Shown: in pieces, positions 28,535-36,343 of the stretch
How the letters are laid out: each line of letters starts with the position of its first letter
Numbering within the stretch: position 1 is the stretch's first letter
Source: Evansella vedderi
GTDB lineage: Bacteria; Bacillota; Bacilli; Bacillales; Salisediminibacteriaceae
Reading direction: 5' to 3'
Length of the DNA stretch: 64,000 bases
NCBI RefSeq assembly: GCF_030813435.1
Contig: NZ_JAUSUG010000005.1
Location: forward strand, 182,613-246,612
The notes under the pieces: model-generated
Database searches by the model: none
What the model was told of the DNA's origin: nothing
What the model saw: the letters and a program-made list of their open reading frames with translations, nothing else
Position numbers and translations under genes: made by a program

Positions 28535-29101
28535 TTAATTATAAAATTGGTTTATTATTTCCTTGGCTTCGGTCCAGTTATTGACACGAATTACCCCTTT
28601 TGGTACTAGACCTTGATTATAAGGTGTATTCATTAAAATCACTGGTATAGCACACTCCTCAGCAATATCACATGCATTATCATGTTTATCTTCAAAGAAG
28701 ATGTCCAGCTTATGCTTCTTAACCGCAGCTAATTTATCATGTTTCCCTAACAATTCTAAGTGATCATAAGGGATTGCAAGTTGATGAAACCACTCTAAGG
28801 TTATATCATGGTGTACCTTTGCACGTGCACTAATATAAAATAATTCATGTAATTCCTTCCATTCCTTTAATACCTGTCTTGCTCCAGTAGCTAAAACAGC
28901 TTTTTTATAAATAGTTGGTTCATGTACTTTCATCCATTTCCAAAAATTTTCGGCAGATATTCCTAAGACACTAGACAAGTCATATTCCGTAATATCATCA
29001 ATCGTTAAACTTTTATTAAAATGTTTATTTATATAAGGAATAAAAGTGGCAGGGTCTGTTATTGTTCCGTCAATATCAATTCCAAACCTTTGTTTTTTCA
29101 T
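28535..29101 (-). CDS. yqfW: HAD-family 5' nucleotidase-like protein YqfW
   Basis: Putative nucleotidase of the 5'(3')-deoxyribonucleotidase type (188 aa). HAD motif I is FGIDIDGTITD, followed by a cap region, then FYISARAKVH (motif II) and LDIFFEDKHDNACDIAEE (motif IV). I start it at the ATG at 29101 after GGTGATTCG; the open frame continues upstream but lacks similarity. It lies between zur and yqfX as in B. subtilis. Confidence 0.85.
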   Translation of the reverse strand: MKKQRFGIDIDGTITDPATFIPYINKHFNKSLTIDDITEYDLSSVLGISAENFWKWMKVHEPTIYKKAVLATGARQVLKEWKELHELFYISARAKVHHDITLEWFHQLAIPYDHLELLGKHDKLAAVKKHKLDIFFEDKHDNACDIAEECAIPVILMNTPYNQGLVPKGVIRVNNWTEAKEIINQFYN

Positions 29102-29212
29102 CGAATCACCCTTTCTATAAAGCATACTACTACATGAAATCATTGTCATCGATAATACAGTACCATATTGGCATACTAATTGTACACGCATTGGCAAAGG
29201 AGGGAAAAACGA

Positions 29213-29623
29213 ATGCCTGAAGATAACCGTAACTATCCAAGGGATTTTCGTGTAGTAAAGGATGAACATGAAGAAGTAAAGAAGTTTGAAACAGAAGAAG
29301 GCAAGGAAGTGGAATATCGAGAAGAAACTGCTGCTGAATATGCTCCAAATCAGGGGATATTTAGGGAAAACAGAACTGTAGACGTAGATGTGGATGAGGA
29401 AAGGGAAGAAACAACAGCAGGAGAAGGAAGGGGATTAGCAACTTTTGCTGTGGCTCTTTCTATCGTATCTTTGTTGTTTTTACCAATCCTATTCGGTGCA
29501 GCAGGATTAATTCTCGGCTTTATGGCTGTTAATAGGGAACAAAGAGGCTTAGGCTATACAGCTATTGCCATAAGTGCATTTTCCATTATTATGAGCGTCT
29601 TTTTTGCACCGTTTGTCACCTAA
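29213..29623 (+). CDS. yqfX: YqfX-like membrane protein (DUF4190-like)
   Basis: A 136-aa protein with a strongly charged N-terminal cytoplasmic half (~residues 1-75, rich in Glu/Arg/Lys) and two C-terminal membrane helices (ATFAVALSIVSLLFLPILFG and a second ending VFFAPFVT) joined by NREQRGLGYTA. The start ATG follows AAAGGAGGG. The position and layout match YqfX. The function is unknown. Confidence 0.82.
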   Translation: MPEDNRNYPRDFRVVKDEHEEVKKFETEEGKEVEYREETAAEYAPNQGIFRENRTVDVDVDEEREETTAGEGRGLATFAVALSIVSLLFLPILFGAAGLILGFMAVNREQRGLGYTAIAISAFSIIMSVFFAPFVT

Positions 29624-29703
29624 CAATTAGCCTTTGCGTGTAATTATAAGGAAAAAGTACCATAATGTATGGTGATATTTGACTTCGTAATTGCAAAGAA
29701 AAA

Positions 29704-29742
29704 GGGTAACTTAAAAGGTTACAATATCCTTTTGAGTTACCC
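29704..29742 (-). terminator. Terminator hairpin of the GGGTG..TCAAAAGG family (copy B)
   Basis: GGGTAACTTAAAAGG pairs with CCTTTTGAGTTACCC. On the minus strand it ends in CTTTTTCTTT, so it probably terminates ispG. It could also serve yqfX on the plus strand. Confidence 0.75.
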
Positions 29743-29780
29743 TCAGCAATTTACGGAGTCATATTTAATTTTTTGAAAAA

Positions 29781-30887
29781 TTATTGGTTAAGTTGAGCTT
29801 GTTGTTGCTTTTCTTCATGCTCTTTCGCAAGCTTATCTATTTCCTTCTTTAATTCCTCAACCATATCCGCTTCTGGAACTTTTCGAATTGTTTTCCCTTT
29901 ACGGAACAGCAACCCTTCTCCCCGAGCACCAGCAATTCCAATATCTGCTTCCTTTGCTTCACCAGGTCCATTTACTGCACAGCCTAGTACTGAAATTTTA
30001 ATTGGAGCATTGATTGTTTGAATATATTCTTCCACTTCATTCGCTATACTTATCAAATCAATTTCAATACGTCCGCAAGTAGGACAAGATATCAGGGTTG
30101 GAGCATTGGCAGCTAACCCAAAAGACTTTAACAATTCTTTGGCCACTTTGACCTCTTCCACTGGATCTGCACTTAAAGAGATCCGGACTGTACTGCCAAT
30201 GCCTTTGTGTAAAAGAACACCTAAACCAGCTGCACTTTTAATCGTCCCTGAAAACAATGTACCAGACTCTGTTATTCCTAAATGGAGTGGGTAATCAAAA
30301 GCTTGCGCTGCTTTTTCATAAGCTTCTATTGCCAACCGAACATCTGATGCCTTCATAGAAACGATAATATCATGAAAGTCTAAATCTTCAAGAATCTTAA
30401 TATGATGTAAGGCACTTTCTACCATTCCATCTGCTGTAGGGTAACCATATTTATCTAAGATACGTTTTTCTAATGAGCCTGCGTTAACACCAATTCGAAT
30501 TGGAATGCCTTTTGCTTTTGCAGCATTAACTACAGCTTCCACCTTCTCACGCCGACCAATATTCCCAGGATTAATTCTAATTTTATCTGCTCCGCCTTCT
30601 ATGGCTTTCAGAGCTAGTTTATAATCGAAGTGAATATCTACAACTAATGGAATATTGATTTGTTTTTTTATTTCAGAGATTGCTTCAGCAGCTCTCATAT
30701 CAGGACATGCTACTCGTACAACTTGGCAGCCAGCTTCCTCTAAACGTTTAATTTCCGCAACGGTAGCTTCCACATCGTGTGTTTTTGACATAGTCATACT
30801 TTGAATGATTACTTCGTCACTGCCACCAATCGTTATTGGACCAACTTTAATCGGCCGTGTATTTTTTCGGTGAATTATTTGGGTCAC
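29781..30887 (-). CDS. ispG: (E)-4-hydroxy-3-methylbut-2-enyl-diphosphate synthase
   Basis: MEP-pathway [4Fe-4S] enzyme upstream of IspH (368 aa). The TIM-barrel segment [12 protein letters not shown] ... VIIQSMT and the cluster cysteines in [13 protein letters not shown] and [19 protein letters not shown] are present. The GTG at 30887 gives [12 protein letters not shown], equal to the family start, about 9 bases after AAAGGGG. The C-terminus has a charged Gln-rich extension. Confidence 0.96.
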   Translation of the reverse strand: MTQIIHRKNTRPIKVGPITIGGSDEVIIQSMTMSKTHDVEATVAEIKRLEEAGCQVVRVACPDMRAAEAISEIKKQINIPLVVDIHFDYKLALKAIEGGADKIRINPGNIGRREKVEAVVNAAKAKGIPIRIGVNAGSLEKRILDKYGYPTADGMVESALHHIKILEDLDFHDIIVSMKASDVRLAIEAYEKAAQAFDYPLHLGITESGTLFSGTIKSAAGLGVLLHKGIGSTVRISLSADPVEEVKVAKELLKSFGLAANAPTLISCPTCGRIEIDLISIANEVEEYIQTINAPIKISVLGCAVNGPGEAKEADIGIAGARGEGLLFRKGKTIRKVPEADMVEELKKEIDKLAKEHEEKQQQAQLNQ

Positions 30888-30986
30888 ACTATATCGCCCC
30901 TTTATGTGTAAAATCATTGTAAAAAAAAAGATAGTCCTCGTTTATTGTACCAACGAGTTTACAGTTGGGCAAGAAGAAAGATATTA

Positions 30987-31376
30987 TTATTGGCTAGTTG
31001 AACGATAAATTGGAAATCTGTAAGAGTGGCCAATAATTATTTGATGTGCTGTAACATTAGGATTTAATGCTTCAAAATCTTCTACTACTTTATGAGGGGG
31101 ATACGTCATTTCATTTTCTCCATGCAAGGACTTAACGATTCCATAAACCGTTTGTCCTGCTTCCACGATAACTTCTTCATAAGGGAGACTTATATTTCCA
31201 GGAGATTCTATTTGATCATCATCTTCCTCTATCTTATCAATTTCGTCAGGGATTGGAGGGTGCTCTTCCTCCTGGGCTACAAATGGTGAGGAATGGGGTA
31301 TCGTTCCCACCCTTAGGTCATAATAAGCACTGGTAGAGAACAACATAATAATAGCTAGAACAATAATGGGACGCAT
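30987..31376 (-). CDS. yqfZ: LysM-like secreted/membrane protein YqfZ
   Basis: A 129-aa protein with an N-terminal signal or anchor (IIVLAIIMLFSTSAYY), an acidic linker and a C-terminal LysM-like domain (VIVEAGQTVYGIVKSL ... LNPNVTAHQIIIGHSYRFP). LysM domains bind peptidoglycan, so it probably acts in the cell envelope. The location next to ispG matches yqfZ of B. subtilis. Confidence 0.8.
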   Translation of the reverse strand: MRPIIVLAIIMLFSTSAYYDLRVGTIPHSSPFVAQEEEHPPIPDEIDKIEEDDDQIESPGNISLPYEEVIVEAGQTVYGIVKSLHGENEMTYPPHKVVEDFEALNPNVTAHQIIIGHSYRFPIYRSTSQ

Positions 31377-31455
31377 ACAATCGACTCCTTACCATCTTTT
31401 TTTAAACGATATGCTTGTCCAATTTAAAATATGAACCCTTTTTGTTGAAAGTGAG

Positions 31456-32682
31456 TTGAAATTTTTGTTAAATAAAGACAATATTTTAATGATTATTTTA
31501 GGCTTTTTACCTTTTGTTATGGTAATAGGTAATTCTATGTTCATCCCAATATTACCTACTATAGAAATGGAATTAGGAATAAATTCAGCTCAAACAGGGC
31601 TGCTTTTGACGGTGTTTTCTATTCCGGCAGCTTTAATAATACCTTTTACGGGCTTTTTTGCAAATAAGTTTGGACGTAAAAAGATTATTCTAATTTCCTT
31701 ATTTCTTGTAGGTACAGGGAGTATTCTGTCTGCTGTTTCTCCTTTTATTGGTTCTACTGAAGCGTCCTATGCATTATTAATTATTGGAAGAGTCATTCAA
31801 GGATTAGGTGCGGGAGGTACAGCACCGTTAGCAATGACATTGGTTGGAGATCTATTTACCGCGGGCAAAAGAAGTAAAGCATTGGGTACAATAGAGGTAT
31901 TCAACGGGTTAGGTAAAATGCTCAGTCCTTTTTTTGGAATTATAGCCGTTATGATTGTATGGCACAGTGCCTTTTGGTTTTATTTGCTGTTAGTTACTGT
32001 AACTTTTCTTGGTATTTTAACGTATGTAAACACTGACAAGCCAACCTATCCGATGAGTATAAAACAGTATAGAAACAATGTGAAAGCAGTTTTAACAAAA
32101 GAACATAAATGGCTTCTCCCCGTCTTTTTCACCGGGGGAGTAATTTTATTTATTTTGTTTGGCTTACTTGTTTACCTTTCTTATGAGGCAGAAATGGTTT
32201 ATTTAGTAAATGGAATGACGAAGGGGATTTTATTTGCTGTACCATTAGGGGTTATGACTATTTGCTCCTATTTTTCTGGGCGCTATATTGGTGACGATGT
32301 GGGTAGGGTAAAGATAATGGTTAGTAGTGGTTTAGGCCTAATGTTGGTTGTTTTAATTGGTGGGATGCTCCAACATTCATTTGTGATGCTAGTTATAATG
32401 ATGACGTTTTTTTCGGCAGGTGCTGGTTTTTTACTTCCATGCTGTAACCTTTTTGTTACTTCTAACGTCTCAAAGGAGGATAGGGGAAGCGTTGTTTCTC
32501 TTTATGGGATGGTCCGTTTTATGGGAGTTGCTCTTGGCCCACTAATATATAGCCAATGGATGTATAATGAATGGTGGATGTTTATGTATTCTTTTCTTCT
32601 CCTAATTGGAGCGGTTATATGGTTATATGTCGGTTGGCTGGCTTTAGGTGACGGTGATAGCCTTTCTACTTCTCCTACTTAA
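31456..32682 (+). CDS. MFS transporter (multidrug efflux-like)
   Basis: Twelve-helix major facilitator (408 aa). Motif A is FFANKFGRKKIILI after TM2, and RVIQGLGAGGTAPLAMTLVGDLF contains motif C-like features of drug:H+ antiporters. Translation probably begins at the TTG at 31456 after AAAGTGAG, which is a weak site; an internal ATG at 31490 is an alternative. The gene has no obvious regulator beside it and is absent from this position in B. subtilis. Confidence 0.82.
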   Translation: MKFLLNKDNILMIILGFLPFVMVIGNSMFIPILPTIEMELGINSAQTGLLLTVFSIPAALIIPFTGFFANKFGRKKIILISLFLVGTGSILSAVSPFIGSTEASYALLIIGRVIQGLGAGGTAPLAMTLVGDLFTAGKRSKALGTIEVFNGLGKMLSPFFGIIAVMIVWHSAFWFYLLLVTVTFLGILTYVNTDKPTYPMSIKQYRNNVKAVLTKEHKWLLPVFFTGGVILFILFGLLVYLSYEAEMVYLVNGMTKGILFAVPLGVMTICSYFSGRYIGDDVGRVKIMVSSGLGLMLVVLIGGMLQHSFVMLVIMMTFFSAGAGFLLPCCNLFVTSNVSKEDRGSVVSLYGMVRFMGVALGPLIYSQWMYNEWWMFMYSFLLLIGAVIWLYVGWLALGDGDSLSTSPT

Positions 32683-32829
32683 ATAGAGAAAGTTAGAACT
32701 TTGGACCCTTCCATTTTTGTGAAAAATATTGTTTTCTACTATTAGGTTTGTTTAAAATACCCCAAATAAACCTGAGAATAAAAATAAGACAAGTTTTAAG
32801 TAGGTATAACGAAGAGAGGAGCTTGTACA

Positions 32830-33729
32830 ATGAATAATAAAGTAATAAAAATTGCTATACTAAGTTTTACTGCTTGGTTCCTAATGGTGTCTATGAGCTT
32901 TGCCGATGCCATTGCAGGTGAAGTAATTGTTACATTAGGAGAAGACCTTTCTGAAGAACAGAGACAAACAGTGTTAAATGAAATGGGGGTCACAGAAGAT
33001 ACAGTAAGAATTGTTACCGTAACTAATCAGGAGGAACACCATTATTTAGGTGATTATATTTCAGCTAGTGTGATTGGTACACGAGCTATTTCTTCTTCAA
33101 AGATTACGATTTTGCCTGAAGGAGAAGGTCTAAATGTCGAAACGAATAGAATTGATTGGGTTTCCGAAGGGATGTATGCTAATGCCCTTATCACAGCGGG
33201 AGTTAGGGATGCTGATGTCTATATTACTGCCCCTTTTAATGTGTCGGGAACAGGTGCACTTACTGGTCTGATCAAAGCATATGAGATAACCACGGATGAA
33301 GTTATTCCGGAAGAGCAAAAACAGGTTGCAAACGAAGAGCTTGTAAAAACAGCGAACCTTGGTGAAAAATATGGAGTGGAGCAAGCAACGGAGCTTATGG
33401 CTCGAATAAAAGAAGCTATTGCAAATGAGAATGTGGAAACAGAAGAGGATCTTCGTGCACTAATTCAGAGACTTGCTGGTGAATTAGGGATTAACCTGAC
33501 TGATACTGAGTTAGAAGGTTTAGTTTCCTTATTTAATCGTATGAAGAATTTGAATATTGATTGGGATCAAGTTCAAAATCAAATCAATAAAATTCGTGAT
33601 AATTTAAGTGATTTTTTAAGCAGTGATGAAGGGCAAGGCTTTATTCGCGCAGTATTAGACTTCTTTAATACCTTATTAGATGCATTAAAGGATTGGTTTA
33701 ACGCATCCATGATTATTTGGAGAAATTAA
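32830..33729 (+). CDS. DUF1002 secreted protein (YpuA-like)
   Basis: A 299-aa exported protein. It has a signal peptide (residues 1-~26, ending MSFADA) followed by the DUF1002 region (VIVTLGEDLSEEQRQTVLNEMGV ... ITAPFNVSGTGALTGLIKAYE) and a helical C-terminus. The function of the family is unknown. The ATG follows GAGAGGAG. It is probably a single-gene transcript, ending at the hairpin at 33737. Confidence 0.85.
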   Translation: MNNKVIKIAILSFTAWFLMVSMSFADAIAGEVIVTLGEDLSEEQRQTVLNEMGVTEDTVRIVTVTNQEEHHYLGDYISASVIGTRAISSSKITILPEGEGLNVETNRIDWVSEGMYANALITAGVRDADVYITAPFNVSGTGALTGLIKAYEITTDEVIPEEQKQVANEELVKTANLGEKYGVEQATELMARIKEAIANENVETEEDLRALIQRLAGELGINLTDTELEGLVSLFNRMKNLNIDWDQVQNQINKIRDNLSDFLSSDEGQGFIRAVLDFFNTLLDALKDWFNASMIIWRN

Positions 33730-33736
33730 CCTTAAG

Positions 33737-33773
33737 GAGGGTGACTTAAAAGGTATGCTTTTAAGTCACCCTC
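33737..33773 (+). terminator. Terminator-like hairpin of the GGGTG..TCAAAAGG family (copy C)
   Basis: GAGGGTGACTTAAAAG pairs perfectly with CTTTTAAGTCACCCTC across a 5-base loop. It lies 8 bases after the DUF1002 stop and has no clear T tract. Confidence 0.8.
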
Positions 33774-33972
33774 GTAACATTTGTAACGGGGAAAGCAGGT
33801 GTTTTCATTAAAAACCTTGGGAGAGTCCTTCTTTATTTTGATTGGAAAAACTAATAATATAAAATGAAACTTTTATTAATTATACACGTACATATTTATA
33901 AGCAATAAAAATTTGTTAAAATGGTTTAAAAGGAAATTAGTTAATTTACCTTTGTGAAAGGGGGAAAACAAA

Positions 33973-34599
33973 ATGGAAATATTAGATAATGCCACAATTG
34001 GCTTTATAGTTGTTTTCATAGCAACTTTATTTATTTTCGGAGAAGTGATGGTACGGGCTAAAGGATTATTTGGGATCATAGGAGTAGTTCTCATGGCGCT
34101 ATACTTTTCGTATCATCTAGATGTATCTGCTAGTCTCTGGGTTGTGTTACTTTATATCATTGGATTAGCATTAATTATTTTTGACGGAAAAGTAACTACA
34201 GATGGTACCATTGCGTTAATGGGTTTGCTTTTAATGGTTTTAGGTTTAGCACTACCTGCACCTGGAATAGTGTACGGTATTCTGGTAGCGATGGCACTTA
34301 TTCTTGCGGCACCTGCTTCTTACTTATTTACTAAGGTGTTTCCATCTCGTAACATGTGGTCGAAAATGACTTTAAAGGATAAATTATCCAGTGATTTAGG
34401 TTATAATTCCATGAATGAAAGTTATAAAGAGCTGTTAGGAAAAGAAGGGATAACGAAAACACCTTTTAGACCAACTGGTACTGTAGAAATAGATGGAAAG
34501 CTTTATAGTGCTACAACGGATAACTTATGGGTAGAGTCCGGAGAAAAGGTAAAAGTGATATCTGTTGACGGGACTCGAATCGTAGTGGTACCTGATTGA
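33973..34599 (+). CDS. NfeD-family membrane protein
   Basis: A 208-aa protein with about four N-terminal membrane helices and a C-terminal OB-fold NfeD domain (GITKTPFRPTGTVEIDGKLY ... GEKVKVISVDGTRIVVV). Such proteins usually partner a flotillin-like protein in membrane microdomains, but no flotillin gene is adjacent here. The ATG follows GAAAGGGGG. Confidence 0.88.
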   Translation: MEILDNATIGFIVVFIATLFIFGEVMVRAKGLFGIIGVVLMALYFSYHLDVSASLWVVLLYIIGLALIIFDGKVTTDGTIALMGLLLMVLGLALPAPGIVYGILVAMALILAAPASYLFTKVFPSRNMWSKMTLKDKLSSDLGYNSMNESYKELLGKEGITKTPFRPTGTVEIDGKLYSATTDNLWVESGEKVKVISVDGTRIVVVPD

Positions 34600-34616
34600 A
34601 AAAAGGTAATAAATGT

Positions 34617-34657
34617 AGTTCTAAAGAGGGGGGAACTCTTTAGAACTATTTTTTTAT
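34617..34657 (+). terminator. nfeD terminator
   Basis: AGTTCTAAAGAG pairs with CTCTTTAGAACT and is followed by ATTTTTTTAT. Confidence 0.9.
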
Positions 34658-34807
34658 CTGTTATTGATATAAATAAAACTAAACATAAAAAATTCTACAA
34701 ATCACAAAAATTAGGAAGAAAAATGTCAATTGAAGGGGAAGGTCGAAAACCAAAGTCACATTTTTTTAGTTTAAATATAGAATATAACTAGGAAAACACT
34801 TCTTTAA

Positions 34808-34825
34808 TGTCAAAATAATGTCGAT
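34808..34825 (+). promoter_or_regulatory. Possible tandem Spo0A boxes upstream of sinI
   Basis: TGTCAAA (34808-34814) and TGTCGAT (34819-34825) are spaced 11 bases apart, about one helical turn. They match the 0A-box consensus TGTCGAA at 6 of 7 positions each. They lie ~90 bases before the predicted riboswitch RNA start. The match is short and could be chance. Confidence 0.3.
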
Positions 34826-34903
34826 TTTGATGGAATGAATAGGTATTTATGCTTATTTTTGGGAGGCTGACAATATTCCCCAAACTCTTCGGAAAAATCA
34901 GTC

Positions 34904-34909
34904 TATAAT
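34904..34909 (+). promoter_or_regulatory. Predicted -10 element of the riboswitch-sinI transcript
   Basis: TATAAT precedes the aptamer by ~30 bases. The expected -35 position (CAAACT) is poor, which would fit an activator-dependent promoter. This is inference from spacing. Confidence 0.45.
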
Positions 34910-34935
34910 CATTACAACAATAAAACATGGTCTTC

Positions 34936-35040
34936 TTCTAGCTAATGGCAAAACTATTGAAAAATAGAGACGCAAAACCACGGGTCTAAAGGTTAATACA
35001 TATATGGTATGAAGTATCTAGGATAGCCGGGTTGCCTAGT
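34936..35040 (+). promoter_or_regulatory. Cyclic di-GMP-I (GEMM) riboswitch
   Basis: Aptamer hallmarks are in order: AATGGCAAAAC; the P2 hairpin CTATT-GAAA-AATAG with its GNRA tetraloop; GACGCAAAACCACGGGTCTAA; a variable P3 arm; and GATAGCCGGGTTGCC. These correspond one to one with the V. cholerae Vc2 aptamer segments. It ends ~30 bases before the sinI start codon. I see no intrinsic terminator between the aptamer and the gene, so control may be translational or by another mechanism. Confidence 0.93.
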
Positions 35041-35069
35041 AGGTTGAATGAGGGGGTTCCAAGGAAGCA

Positions 35070-35204
35070 ATGGAGGAGAGTAAGCCTGTATTATTAGACG
35101 AAGAGTGGGTAGAGTTAATTAAAGAAGCTCTAAGCATAGGAGTGGAGCCGAGAGATATACGGAATTTTCTAAGAAAAGACACAACGGTATCTGAAATTGG
35201 GTAA
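35070..35204 (+). CDS. sinI: SinI-type anti-repressor downstream of a c-di-GMP riboswitch
   Basis: A 44-aa protein, MEESKPVLLDEEWVELIKEA, continuing LSIGVEPRDIRNFL. This matches the SinI dimerisation fold that binds and inactivates SinR (B. subtilis SinI has LDQEWVELMVEAKEANISPEEIRKYL). The ATG at 35070 follows AAGGAAG with short spacing, or GAGGGGG with long spacing, so initiation may be weak or regulated. The gene stands alone on the plus strand, is covered by a c-di-GMP riboswitch, ends in its own terminator, and converges on the truncated SinR paralogue and sinR. Confidence 0.88.
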   Translation: MEESKPVLLDEEWVELIKEALSIGVEPRDIRNFLRKDTTVSEIG

Positions 35205-35209
35205 TAAAA

Positions 35210-35252
35210 AAACACTTTTAACATCGAACATTTGTTAAAAGTGTTTTCTTTT
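35210..35252 (+). terminator. sinI terminator
   Basis: AACACTTTTAACA pairs with TGTTAAAAGTGTT in outline, followed by TTCTTTTTAATT. It lies 6 bases after the sinI stop. Confidence 0.88.
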
Positions 35253-35317
35253 TAATTGTTTTAGGAAATTATATTTTTTCTGAATGTGGATAACAGTAGC
35301 TGAATAATCGTCTAGCT

Positions 35318-35450
35318 TCATGCGCCATCGGCTCGAGAAAATTTCAGCCCGAATAAAAAGCAAAAAGCGCTTTTACCGGTCAGAGCATTTTCCGTTCGAA
35401 TAGGCAACGCGCGCGTTGCCGCTTCGATAGGCAGGCGCATTGCACTTTTG
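35318..35450. repeat. GC-rich intergenic segment with an 18-bp perfect palindrome
   Basis: Between the convergent sinI and XRE genes the DNA turns GC-rich. It contains the perfect palindrome GGCAACGCGCGCGTTGCC (35403-35420) and GATAGGCAGGCGCATTGC, which resembles the CTACAGGCAGGCGC of the repeat at 63081. It is probably a degraded or divergent member of the GC-rich family. Confidence 0.45.
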
Positions 35451-35455
35451 TTCCT

Positions 35456-35686
35456 CTAATTACGGAATGCATTTACAGAGGAGGTTGGTTCCTCAAGAGA
35501 GGAGATTGTAGTAATAGGTAAGTTAAGAGATTGAAAAATCCGTTTAATTACGTCGATAGAGGGATTCTTTTTCATCCCCCGTTCAATATAGCTGAGATAA
35601 GATTTTGAAACCCCGGTCATCCTAGATAATTCAGATAGTGAAATTCCCCGTTCCTTTCTTCGTTTTTTAATAATATCACCGATCAT
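35456..35686 (-). CDS. Truncated SinR/SlrR-like HTH (XRE) regulator
   Basis: A 76-aa protein with an XRE helix-turn-helix very like SinR: IKKRRKERGISLSELSRMTG then VSKSYLSYIERGMKKNPS. Only a ~15-residue tail follows, so it lacks the SinI/SinR-type interaction helices present in SinR and SlrR. The ATG at 35686 is 6 bases after GGAGG. It may bind SinR operators without being subject to SinI. A GTTCTCTT site upstream resembles a SinR operator. Confidence 0.8.
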   Translation of the reverse strand: MIGDIIKKRRKERGISLSELSRMTGVSKSYLSYIERGMKKNPSIDVIKRIFQSLNLPITTISSLEEPTSSVNAFRN

Positions 35687-35877
35687 ATCATACCTCCTTC
35701 CCCTCCTGTTAAAACACATAAGTTCATTATATCGCACAATTTAAATTTTAGGAAGATCGAAATATTAAGAAACAGGGTGTTAATAGAGGATATATGAGCG
35801 GTCACTTCGTTATAAAGAAAAAAACAAGGGAATGTGGTGTTTTTAATAACGAACAAAACGGAGTATACTATACTTTT

Positions 35878-35885
35878 AAGAGAAC
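35878..35885 (-). promoter_or_regulatory. Possible SinR operator
   Basis: AAGAGAAC on the plus strand (GTTCTCTT on the minus strand) fits the SinR consensus GTTCTYT. It sits just upstream of a TATACT -10-like element in the region that should hold the promoter of the truncated HTH gene. The site is only 7-8 bases, so support is weak. Confidence 0.35.
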
Positions 35886-35980
35886 ATGGAAGCCTCGTGG
35901 TGTCGGTCACTATATCGGGATTCCCTTCCCAAGGGGAAGGGATAATAGAAGAGTAATCTAGCTAAAAAATTTTCCAAAAA

Positions 35981-36006
35981 AAAAAAGCTTCCAACTAGGG
36001 AGCTTT
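35981..36006 (-). terminator. sinR terminator
   Basis: On the minus strand AAAGCTCCC pairs with GGAAGCTTT in outline and is followed by a run of about ten T, directly after the sinR stop. Confidence 0.85.
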
Positions 36007-36343
36007 ATTTTTGGTTCATTTTCCATTTATTATACTCAAGAAAATCACGGAATTCTTCTTTTGATACTCCTGAATTCATTGCCTCTCGTACAAGCTTTAC
36101 CCATTCATTATCGATATTTTTACCATCTTCTGCTGATACGCTTTCTACATTATCCTTTATTAAATGATCAATGGATATATTTAATACAGCAGCAACTTTT
36201 TCTAAGAATTGAACGGAAGGATTCGTTTGAATATTTCTTTCTAAAGCACTTAAATATGATTTTGCAACGCCAGCTCTTTCAGCAAGTTCAGTTAATGTCA
36301 TACCAGCCTCTTTGCGATACCTTTTCACTCGCTCGCCAATCAT
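36005..36343 (-). CDS. sinR: Biofilm master repressor SinR
   Basis: A 112-aa XRE repressor matching SinR over its full length. The HTH is MIGERVKRYRKEAGMTLTEL ... AGVAKSYLSALERNIQTNPS, and the C-terminal SinI-binding helices read NEWVKLVREAMNSGVSKEEFRDFL. In B. subtilis it represses matrix (eps, tapA) and slrR genes and is titrated by SinI. The ATG at 36343 has GGGG 9 bases upstream. Unlike in B. subtilis, sinI is not directly upstream in the same operon but lies convergent, ~0.8 kb away. Confidence 0.92.
   Translation of the reverse strand: MIGERVKRYRKEAGMTLTELAERAGVAKSYLSALERNIQTNPSVQFLEKVAAVLNISIDHLIKDNVESVSAEDGKNIDNEWVKLVREAMNSGVSKEEFRDFLEYNKWKMNQK

Noticed and set aside
34617..34657. 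SinR operator within the nfeD terminator (AGTTCTAAAG...CTTTAGAACT)
   Set aside because: It is a terminator stem followed by a T tract, and its GTTCTAA does not fit GTTCTYT at the key position.
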